Positions 6,116 through 11,380 of a stretch of DNA of 11,380 nt are shown piece by piece; position 1 is the first letter of the stretch; each line of letters begins with the position of its first letter. A program made the position numbers and the translations under genes. The stretch is taken from contig JAILJL010000126.1 in NCBI GenBank assembly GCA_024694785.1, positions 1 to 11,380 of the forward strand, in the 5' to 3' direction. The stretch comes from Lachnospiraceae bacterium. GTDB lineage: Bacteria; Bacillota; Clostridia; Lachnospirales; Lachnospiraceae. Under the pieces are notes generated by a model that was given only the letters and a program-made list of their open reading frames with translations, was not told where the DNA came from and ran no database searches.

Positions 6116-6352
6116 ATGCAACTGGTCAGAATTAAGCTTAACAGTATTGAAGACATCAAAAGCTTTGTCTACACTTTGTCGCTTTATGACTGCGATTTTG
6201 ATATAATCTCAGGCAAGTACGTAATAGACGCCAAGTCCATTATGGCTTATCTCTGCCTTAATACCGACGAGCCGCTAACCATGCGTATTCATTCGGATGA
6301 GAAGCTTGACAGTATCCTGGAATCAATTGACTCCTATCTTATCAAGGACTGA
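6116..6352 (+). CDS. HPr-family protein lacking the phosphorylatable histidine
   Basis: A 78-residue protein of HPr size and plan. Its central stretch VIDAKSIMAYLCL (36-48) matches the HPr segment around Ser46 (usually LKSIMGVMSL), and it ends in an HPr-like helix. The active-site loop that in true HPr carries His15 and Arg17 is here NSIEDIKSF (9-17), with neither residue. It therefore should not relay phosphate from enzyme I to sugar transporters, but Ser41 remains as a possible HPr kinase site. This resembles Bacillus Crh, which also lacks His15 and keeps Ser46, so a regulatory role in carbon control is a reasonable inference, not proven. An upstream TTG at 6101 is in frame, but AGGAGG (6104-6109) is 6 nt from the ATG at 6116, which fixes the start. 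It is the only plus-strand gene and converges on thiI with a 26-nt gap. Confidence 0.82.
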   Translation: MQLVRIKLNSIEDIKSFVYTLSLYDCDFDIISGKYVIDAKSIMAYLCLNTDEPLTMRIHSDEKLDSILESIDSYLIKD

Positions 6353-6378
6353 TTTGCCACGCTTTCACATCAAAAGCT

Positions 6379-7566
6379 CTACTTCGCAAATACTTCTATA
6401 ACTTCCGTTGTCTTAATTGCCTCATCCATAAGTTCATCGATCTTCTCGGACAGATTCATTTCCGATGCTTTAATAACATTGATATTAGGCTTGGTTACAG
6501 GATGCTTTGCCACGAATATGGTGCAGCAGTCTTCATACGGCAATATCGATGTCTCATATGTGTCGATCTTCTCCGATATACTTACGATTTCCTGCTTATC
6601 CATACCGATACATGGTCTGAATACGGGCATGGTACATACTTCATTCGTGCAGGCAAGTGACTGCATTGTCTGAGACGCAACCTGTCCTATGGACTCACCC
6701 GTAATTAAAGCCTGACAATGATCCTCCTTTGCGAAATGCTCCGCAATCTTCATCATATAGCGTCTCATGATTATCGTAAGCTCTTCGTGCGGGCACTTTT
6801 CATAGATATATAACTGAATATCCGTAAAGTTAACCACGTGTAATTTAATAGGTCCCGAATACCTTGCGACTATAGCCGCAAGGTCTATTACCTTCTGCTT
6901 TGCACGCTCCGACGTATATGGCGGTGCATGGAAATATGTCGCTTCCAAAGCAACTCCGCGCTTTGCGATCATGTATCCTGCAACCGGTGAATCTATGCCG
7001 CCTGATAAAAGAAGCATTGCCTTACCGTTGGTACCTACAGGCATACCGCCCGGTCCCGGAATTGTCTTTGAATATATATTGATTCTCTCTCTTATCTCGA
7101 TACTTAAGTAAAAGTCCGGGTTATGCACGTCTACACTTAAGTTCGGGAATTCATCAAGAATTCTTCCGCCGAGATCCTCATTAATCTCCGTCGAATTCTT
7201 CTCGAAATCTTTTCTTGCACGGCGTGCAACAACCTTAAAAGTGAGCTTTTCTTCGCCATAGGTCTCACGAATATACTTAAATACGTTCTGTACGAGGTCC
7301 TCGTATCCCCTATCATCAATCTGATACATAGGACACACCCCGACAATACCGAAGATTCTAGTCATTGCCTTAACCGCGTGATCGTAATCATATGTATCGC
7401 TTGTTACATCGACGTAGATTCTTCCCTGCTCCTTTGAAACGAAGAATTCACCCTTAACCGGTTTTAATGCATGTATAAGGTGACTCACAAGAGCATCCTC
7501 GAAAAGGTGCCTGTTTTTGCCTTTTATTGCTATCTCACCATATTTGATCAAAAATGCCGAAACCAT
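6379..7566 (-). CDS. thiI: tRNA 4-thiouridine synthase ThiI (rhodanese-less form)
   Basis: A 395-residue enzyme that adenylates U8 of tRNA and replaces its oxygen with sulfur to give s4U; in some bacteria it also serves thiamine thiazole synthesis. An N-terminal ferredoxin-like part (MVSAFLIKYGEIAIKGKNR) leads into a THUMP RNA-binding domain (about 60-165). A PP-loop ATP-binding domain follows, with LLLSGGIDSPVAGY (185-198), ITGESIGQVASQT (288-300) and a Cys347-Cys348 pair in a late conserved segment, one of which is likely catalytic. The C-terminal rhodanese domain of the E. coli enzyme is absent, as is common in Firmicutes. Sulfur is then expected directly from a dedicated cysteine desulfurase, and such a gene lies immediately upstream. 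The stop of that gene is 2 nt away and its last codons form the AGGAGG ribosome site of thiI, a clear sign of coupling. A THUMP-only methylase is excluded by the PP-loop. Confidence 0.96.
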   Translation of the reverse strand: MVSAFLIKYGEIAIKGKNRHLFEDALVSHLIHALKPVKGEFFVSKEQGRIYVDVTSDTYDYDHAVKAMTRIFGIVGVCPMYQIDDRGYEDLVQNVFKYIRETYGEEKLTFKVVARRARKDFEKNSTEINEDLGGRILDEFPNLSVDVHNPDFYLSIEIRERINIYSKTIPGPGGMPVGTNGKAMLLLSGGIDSPVAGYMIAKRGVALEATYFHAPPYTSERAKQKVIDLAAIVARYSGPIKLHVVNFTDIQLYIYEKCPHEELTIIMRRYMMKIAEHFAKEDHCQALITGESIGQVASQTMQSLACTNEVCTMPVFRPCIGMDKQEIVSISEKIDTYETSILPYEDCCTIFVAKHPVTKPNINVIKASEMNLSEKIDELMDEAIKTTEVIEVFAK

Positions 7567-7568
7567 TA

Positions 7569-8723
7569 TTACCTCCTGATGAATCGTCTTAAGGTCGGCA
7601 CAAGTTCATTAAATGCCGACAGAACATAATCCATTTCTTCCTTTGTATTCGTATCCGTTAAGCTTATTCTTACCGTTGATTCAAGACTGTCCTTCGGAAG
7701 TCCCATCGCCTTAAGCGTCGCCGATACCTGGGGCTTATTCGATGAGCAGGCAGAACCTGCCGAGACGTAGATCCCCTTTTCTTCCAACGCGTGTAAAAGC
7801 ACTTCCGCGCGGACATTCGGCACCGATACACTTATGATATGAGGCGCATTATTATGGGATTTGTCGCCGTTAATAATAACGCCCTCTATCTTCTCAAGCC
7901 CTTCTATTAAATAATCCCTTAATCCGTACAGATACTCACGCGTCTTCTCAATGTCGCGGTATGCATCTTCACAAGCCTGCCCTAAGCCCGCGACTCCCGG
8001 TACATTCTCCGTGCCCGAACGAAGTCCGTTCTGATGGCCGCCTCCGAAGATAATCGGCTTAATCTTAATCTTGTCTTTTACATAAAGAAACGCCACGCCC
8101 TTAGGTCCGTGAATCTTATGACCGCTGACCGAGAGCAAATCTATGTTGTCCCTCTTCGGATTAATGTCAATCTTAGAATACGCCTGAATCGCATCCACAT
8201 GGAAAAGTGTCTTCGGATTGACTTCTTTTATGATTCTACCGGCTTCCTTAATCGGCATAACCGCGCCGACCTCGTTATTTACGTACATTATCGACACAAG
8301 GATTGTATCCGGACGAATTGCGGCTCTCAAATCATCAAGCGATATTCTTCCCATGGAATCCACATCAAGATAGGTCACTTCATATCCCATGTCTTCAAGA
8401 CGCTTCATTGAACTTAAAATGGCCGCGTGCTCCACTTTGGTCGTAATTAAGTGCATTCCGTCGCGTCTGTAACCCTCTGCTATGCCAAAAAGCGCCATAT
8501 TGTCGGATTCTGTTCCACATGACGTGAATATGAGCTCTTTTTCCTCACAGCAAAGTGTCTTCGCAATCTGCTCTCTTGCATGTCTTATGTAATTCTCCGC
8601 AACCATTCCCTTATTGTGAAGTGACGACGGATTACCATAATCTTCACGCATTGCACGTGTAATTACTTCCATTACGGAATCACTTACTTTAGTTGTCGCA
8701 CTGTTATCTACATATACTTCCAT
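7569..8723 (-). CDS. Cysteine desulfurase (NifS/IscS family, ThiI partner)
   Basis: A 384-residue PLP enzyme of fold type I that removes sulfur from cysteine as an enzyme-bound persulfide. Visible features are the YVDNSATT start (4-11), the cofactor-stacking His99 in KVEHAAI, the aspartate in FHVDAIQ (Asp177), the PLP-binding lysine in SVSGHKIHGPKG (Lys203), the RSGTEN motif (235-240) and the active-site loop SAGSACSS with catalytic Cys326. The position directly before thiI, with a 2-nt gap and an overlapping ribosome site, indicates the NifZ-type desulfurase that feeds ThiI in Bacillus. No IscU, SufU or cluster-assembly gene is nearby, which argues against a general Fe-S assembly role. The ATG at 8723 has AAGGAAG about 5 nt upstream, within the end of rsmE, whose stop is 1 nt away. 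Length and motifs are complete. Confidence 0.95.
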   Translation of the reverse strand: MEVYVDNSATTKVSDSVMEVITRAMREDYGNPSSLHNKGMVAENYIRHAREQIAKTLCCEEKELIFTSCGTESDNMALFGIAEGYRRDGMHLITTKVEHAAILSSMKRLEDMGYEVTYLDVDSMGRISLDDLRAAIRPDTILVSIMYVNNEVGAVMPIKEAGRIIKEVNPKTLFHVDAIQAYSKIDINPKRDNIDLLSVSGHKIHGPKGVAFLYVKDKIKIKPIIFGGGHQNGLRSGTENVPGVAGLGQACEDAYRDIEKTREYLYGLRDYLIEGLEKIEGVIINGDKSHNNAPHIISVSVPNVRAEVLLHALEEKGIYVSAGSACSSNKPQVSATLKAMGLPKDSLESTVRISLTDTNTKEEMDYVLSAFNELVPTLRRFIRR

Positions 8724-8724
8724 T

Positions 8725-9459
8725 CTATTCTTCCTTACTCATCATAACGAGGCTAAGTGCCGTTAATGCCGCGGTCTCGGTTCTAAGTATCCTTCGTCCG
8801 AGCGACACTGTCTTCATTCCGGAATTCATTGCCTCTTTAATCTCTTTTTCCGAGAATCCACCTTCAGGTCCGATAAATATTCCTACCGAATCCTCAGGTC
8901 TTATCTTCTCCATGATCTGCATAGTTCCCTTCGGTCCCGTCTCATTCTCATACGGTACAAGGTTGATTGTATTAGACATTGCGTATTCCAATGCATCTTT
9001 ATATTTCATCGGCATATGTACGCTCGGCACAATGCTTCGCTTAGACTGCTTTGCCGCAGCTTCCGCAATCCTTTGCCAGCGTTCTGCCTTATTCTGCGCT
9101 TTCTTCTCATCGAGCTTGACAACAGAGAATTCCATCATAACCGGAACCACTTCGGTAGCACCAAGCTCAACTGCTTTCTCTATAATAAATTCAAGCTTGT
9201 CTGCCTTAGGCATTCCCTGAAATAATGTAATGCTTCCCTTAAGCTCGGTATCAAGAGCCTTCTCGGATAAGTTAATCAAAGCATATTCATCGGTGTATTC
9301 GACGATTTCGCCTATATAATTCTCACCATTATCTATGCTGATTCTCACCTTATTACCGATATCAAGGCGCACTACGTCCTTCATATGATGATAATCATCA
9401 CCTTCGATATATGCCTTTCCGTTATTAACTTTTCCGCTATTTACGAAAAACTGAAACAT
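8725..9459 (-). CDS. rsmE: 16S rRNA (uracil-1498-N3)-methyltransferase RsmE
   Basis: A 244-residue SPOUT-class enzyme that methylates N3 of U1498 in 16S rRNA within the 30S subunit, using S-adenosylmethionine. It starts MFQFFVNSG, matching the usual family N-terminus, followed by a PUA-like domain (about 1-70). The trefoil-knot domain has KAVELGATEVVP (95-106), the AAAKQSKRS segment (134-142), IGPEGG (196-201) and LGRRILRTETA (220-230). Length is typical. It lies 1 nt after the prmA stop. No Shine-Dalgarno sequence precedes its ATG (prmA ends in CGTAAATAG, then T, then ATG), so translation probably depends on ribosomes that have just finished prmA. The desulfurase gene follows after 1 nt. The prmA-rsmE pairing is widespread in bacteria and reflects a shared ribosome-modification role. 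Confidence 0.96.
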   Translation of the reverse strand: MFQFFVNSGKVNNGKAYIEGDDYHHMKDVVRLDIGNKVRISIDNGENYIGEIVEYTDEYALINLSEKALDTELKGSITLFQGMPKADKLEFIIEKAVELGATEVVPVMMEFSVVKLDEKKAQNKAERWQRIAEAAAKQSKRSIVPSVHMPMKYKDALEYAMSNTINLVPYENETGPKGTMQIMEKIRPEDSVGIFIGPEGGFSEKEIKEAMNSGMKTVSLGRRILRTETAALTALSLVMMSKEE

Positions 9460-9460
9460 A

Positions 9461-10411
9461 CTATTTACGGCAGATTACTCCTACCCATTCTCCCATATAT
9501 AAAGTATCGATAATCTCAAAACCTGCTTCCGTTAAAGCACTTTTAACAGGTTCTTCTTTAAAATCTATAATTCCGCTGGTCACAAAATATCCGCCCTTTT
9601 TAATTGCACGATACGCATAAGGCGCCATCGGAATGATTACGTCAGACAAGATATTGGCAAGACAGATATCGTACTTGTCAACGCCCACCTTCTCCTGTAT
9701 GGCTTTGTCGGATATAAAATCTCCGATTACGTAGTCATACGTAGCCTTATCAATATGGTTTCGATCCATATTTTCATCAATTGCCTCCGAACATATAGGG
9801 TCTATGTCCGTGCCATAAGCATATGCGGCTCCGAGCTTTAATGCGATAATTGAAAGAATTCCCGAACCTGTTCCAAGATCAAGAACATGGTCGCCTTCCA
9901 CCATATACTTACGCAACCCTCTTATGCAAAGCTGTGTGGTCTCATGATGTCCCGTACCAAAAGAAGTCTTCGGGTCAATCTCAACCATAACCTTGTACTG
10001 TGCGCCTTCAGGAATCTCTTCCCACGATGGCTTCATCAATATATCATCAAGGTAGAAAGACTTAAAATACTTCTTCCAGTTATTGATCCAGTCCTCTTCG
10101 TCAGTCTCGCCCTTAATAATCTCGCCCGTTCCTATATCAAGAAAATCACGAATATCATCAAGTCCCGCCTTAACTTTCTCAAGTATTGCCGCCTCATCGT
10201 CCTGCATATCAAGGTAAAAGCGCACACTTGCAGAACCGTCATCTTCGGGAAGTGTCGGCTCAATATCAATAAACATCTTAGCCTTATCTTCCGCGGAAAT
10301 CGGGGTGTTATCTATAATCTCAACTCCGTTAACCGGAATCTCATTAAGCATGTCAGCCACGAGATCTTCCGCATCCGTATTCGTAATAATCGTATACTCT
10401 CTGTATTTCAT
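9461..10411 (-). CDS. prmA: Ribosomal protein L11 methyltransferase PrmA
   Basis: A 316-residue Rossmann-fold methyltransferase that trimethylates lysines of ribosomal protein L11. The N-terminal substrate-recognition domain (about 1-60) is followed by a linker region with EEDWINNWKKYFKSF (105-119) and VEIDPKTSFGTGHHETT (143-159), both hallmarks of PrmA. The SAM-binding motif I is LDLGTGSGILS (177-187), the acidic residue after strand 2 lies in GTDIDP (200-205), and the catalytic-region motif is LANILSDVI (251-259). The longest frame starts at a GTG (10432) that lies next to a TATAAT and has no ribosome site. The ATG at 10411 has AAAGGCGG about 5 nt upstream and gives the usual MKYREYTI start, so it was chosen. 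It is the first gene of the prmA-rsmE-desulfurase-thiI operon, and a terminator lies just upstream at 10469-10497. Confidence 0.95.
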   Translation of the reverse strand: MKYREYTIITNTDAEDLVADMLNEIPVNGVEIIDNTPISAEDKAKMFIDIEPTLPEDDGSASVRFYLDMQDDEAAILEKVKAGLDDIRDFLDIGTGEIIKGETDEEDWINNWKKYFKSFYLDDILMKPSWEEIPEGAQYKVMVEIDPKTSFGTGHHETTQLCIRGLRKYMVEGDHVLDLGTGSGILSIIALKLGAAYAYGTDIDPICSEAIDENMDRNHIDKATYDYVIGDFISDKAIQEKVGVDKYDICLANILSDVIIPMAPYAYRAIKKGGYFVTSGIIDFKEEPVKSALTEAGFEIIDTLYMGEWVGVICRK

Positions 10412-10432
10412 AATTACCGCCTTTAATCGCAC

Positions 10433-10438
10433 ATTATA
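10433..10438 (-). promoter_or_regulatory. Possible -10 element of the prmA operon
   Basis: A perfect minus-strand TATAAT in the short spacer between the upstream terminator and prmA. It would start transcription about 15 nt before the prmA ATG, leaving room for the AAAGGCGG ribosome site. No good -35 lies 16-18 nt upstream, and a second TATAAT occurs further up (about 10452-10457), so the exact promoter is uncertain. Confidence 0.35.
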
Positions 10439-10468
10439 AACCTATGATATTATATAATAAAAATGCAC

Positions 10469-10497
10469 AAAAATAAAGCGTGTTGCCACGCTTTATT
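10469..10497 (-). terminator. Intrinsic terminator of the J-domain gene
   Basis: Perfect 11-bp stem, arms 10472-10482 and 10487-10497 (AATAAAGCGTG / CACGCTTTATT), with a 4-nt loop. On the minus strand it ends in five T residues (10469-10473). It begins 2 nt after the stop codon of the J-domain gene and insulates the prmA operon. Confidence 0.92.
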
Positions 10498-10499
10498 CT

Positions 10500-11045
10500 T
10501 TAATATCTTGCTCTAAATTCCGTCTTTAATGTCTCGTATTCCCTGTTAATCTCCTGCACTGCAGTATCATCACCGGCAACGTTATCCGGATGATATATCT
10601 TCATAAGATCCTTATAACGCTTCTTTAATTCAAGTTCGTTAGTAACTCCCTTGAAAAGAATGCTTCCGTAGATACCTTCAACGATAATGCCCTGCTTAGG
10701 AGTATAATTATCCTTCAGCATCTCGAGATCCATTTTATCCTTGGAAAGCTTAACAAGCTCTTCTTCGAGAATCTTCCATTTCATCTCGAATAATTCCTTT
10801 TCTCTTGCCTGCCTGTTCTTCTCGAGTTCAAGCCTCATTGCAAGCTCTTGTCTGTCAATATTAAGTTGTCTCTTACCAGCTTCAAGACACCTTTTCTCTT
10901 CTTCAAGTCTGTCGCGCTCTTCACGCAGCCTCTTATTTTCCGCTCTAAGCTCTTCTCTGTCCTTTTCTATGTCGATGGCGTCCTGAAACAGCCATTTGTT
11001 GACCGCTTCTTTAATGTTCTCAGTTGAATAATTCGGCTGATCCAT
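10500..11045 (-). CDS. Coiled-coil protein with C-terminal J domain
   Basis: A 181-residue, highly charged protein. Residues about 25-112 are rich in E, K, R and L with heptad-like spacing (for example RAENKRLREERDRLEEEKR), indicating a long coiled coil. The C-terminal part (about 129-177) is a J domain: LKKRYKDLMKIYHPDN (140-155) holds the invariant His-Pro-Asp at 152-154, and a helix IV-like EINREYETLK follows. J domains stimulate DnaK ATPase, so the protein may bring a target bound by the coiled coil to DnaK; the target is unknown. It lacks the Gly/Phe, zinc-finger and C-terminal domains of DnaJ. An in-frame GTG at 11108 lies only about 5 nt from the predicted transcription start and has no ribosome site. 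The ATG at 11045 has GGTGA 4 nt upstream and was preferred, though the choice is not certain. It stands as a single-gene unit. Confidence 0.8.
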   Translation of the reverse strand: MDQPNYSTENIKEAVNKWLFQDAIDIEKDREELRAENKRLREERDRLEEEKRCLEAGKRQLNIDRQELAMRLELEKNRQAREKELFEMKWKILEEELVKLSKDKMDLEMLKDNYTPKQGIIVEGIYGSILFKGVTNELELKKRYKDLMKIYHPDNVAGDDTAVQEINREYETLKTEFRARY

Positions 11046-11119
11046 AGCTTCACCATTGCCCTCATTGCTAAACCGTACAGACACACGCAAAACACAATCT
11101 GTACTCACCTATACCATAA

Positions 11120-11148
11120 ATTATACAATATGTAGTATTCAATAGCAA
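11120..11148 (-). promoter_or_regulatory. Promoter of the J-domain gene
   Basis: Minus-strand reading gives -35 TTGCTA (11143-11148, 4 of 6 bases), a 17-nt spacer and a perfect -10 TATAAT (11120-11125). Transcription would start near 11113, leaving a leader of about 68 nt to the ATG at 11045. A 12-bp perfect palindrome TTTATGCATAAA (11159-11170) lies just upstream. Confidence 0.65.
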
Positions 11149-11220
11149 TCAAAATCTTTTTATGCATAAAGTATAAAGTGAGCTCATCTTCTTAAGTTAT
11201 TTTTATATTAGATTTAAAAC

Positions 11221-11380
11221 TTAACGCAATATTTTTTCCATAATGATTTCTTCTTCGTCTGCTTCGCCGTTAATTCTATATCCAAGTTTTTCATAAAGAC
11301 ACTTTGCTGCATCGTCACCATCTATGTAGCAAAGAACCACACGATCGTATTTTCCGTCAGCCTTCATCTCATCCAATATC
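11221..11380 (-). CDS. GNAT-family N-acetyltransferase, C-terminal part only
   Basis: The last 52 codons of a gene entering from the high edge, too short to stand out as a full ORF. The readable end includes YDRVVLCYIDGDDAAKCLYE (residues 11-30 of the visible part), KLGYRINGEADEEEIIMEKI and a TAA at 11221. The pattern of a beta strand, then an AAKCLYEKLGY helix, then an acidic loop and a final IIMEK strand is the usual C-terminal end of GCN5-related acetyltransferases. There the Y/F-x-K-x-G-F/Y segment contacts acetyl-CoA. Substrate cannot be told. The C-terminal half of the acetyl-CoA site is present; the N-terminal half and the start lie outside the window. No clear intrinsic terminator separates it from the next gene, which nevertheless has its own promoter at 11120-11148. 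Confidence 0.75.
   Translation of the reverse strand, partial: ILDEMKADGKYDRVVLCYIDGDDAAKCLYEKLGYRINGEADEEEIIMEKILR

Noticed and set aside
6353..6378. Possible bidirectional terminator between the HPr-like gene and thiI
   Set aside because: Only a 5-bp GCTTT/AAAGC dyad (6361-6365 and 6373-6377) is present, with no T run on either strand, so an intrinsic terminator is not supported.
10412..10432. GTG at 10432 as the prmA start
   Set aside because: It lacks a ribosome site and lies next to the putative -10 element. The ATG at 10411 has one and gives the family N-terminus.
11159..11170. 12-bp palindrome TTTATGCATAAA upstream of the J-domain promoter as an operator
   Set aside because: It is very AT-rich, stands alone without a second copy, and lies upstream of the -35. 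Chance is a sufficient explanation, so it was only mentioned with the promoter.
11192..11224. TTAAGTT / AACTTAA inverted repeat at the GNAT stop codon as a terminator
   Set aside because: The 7-bp arms are AT-rich, separated by 19 nt and overlap the stop codon. No T run follows on the minus strand.
1..11380. tRNA, rRNA, riboswitch, CRISPR array, insertion sequence or prophage genes
   Set aside because: No cloverleaf, conserved aptamer-like leader, spaced direct repeats, transposase, integrase or phage gene was recognised on either strand. The window is mostly ordinary chromosomal backbone.

Overview
The window reads as chromosomal DNA of an anaerobic Clostridia-type Firmicute, most likely a Lachnospiraceae member. 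The evidence is moderately low G+C, strong AGGAGG-type ribosome sites, AT-rich sigma-A-like promoters, the PadR/DUF1700/DUF4097 set, and the gene order prmA-rsmE-cysteine desulfurase-thiI near mtaB and a small HPr-like gene. Species cannot be fixed from this sequence. All coding genes but one lie on the minus strand, so transcription mostly runs from high to low coordinates.

High end. A partial GNAT acetyltransferase ends at 11221. Next is a single-gene unit for a coiled-coil protein with a C-terminal J domain (10500-11045), with its own promoter and a strong terminator. Then comes a tightly packed operon, prmA-rsmE-cysteine desulfurase-thiI (10411 down to 6379), with gaps of 1, 1 and 2 nt. 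It covers ribosomal protein L11 methylation, 16S rRNA U1498 methylation, and sulfur delivery with 4-thiouridine formation in tRNA. Converging on thiI is the only plus-strand gene (6116-6352). It encodes an HPr-like protein that lacks the phosphorylatable histidine but keeps the regulatory serine.

Middle. Divergent from the HPr-like gene is mtaB (tRNA t6A37 methylthiotransferase). It is followed after 42 nt by an AlgI-type MBOAT O-acyltransferase and an anchored SGNH-hydrolase-like protein, probably an extracellular polymer O-acetylation pair. A very strong terminator closes this unit.

Low end. About 390 nt without a credible gene (2047-2437) hold that terminator, a 90-bp element bounded by 20-bp inverted repeats, and the promoter/operator region of a PadR regulator. 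The padR-DUF1700-DUF4097 operon (2046 down to 330) looks like a transcription-factor, membrane-signalling and surface-sensor module related to envelope-stress systems. After its terminator, a promoter drives a lipoprotein gene cut by the window edge.

Five start codons are set downstream of the longest ORF, because ribosome-binding sites, promoter positions or family N-termini favour the internal start: padR, DUF1700, the HPr-like gene, prmA and the J-domain gene. No RNA gene, CRISPR array or insertion sequence was seen. The least explained features are the 20-bp inverted-repeat element, the histidine-less HPr and the padR leader dyad.
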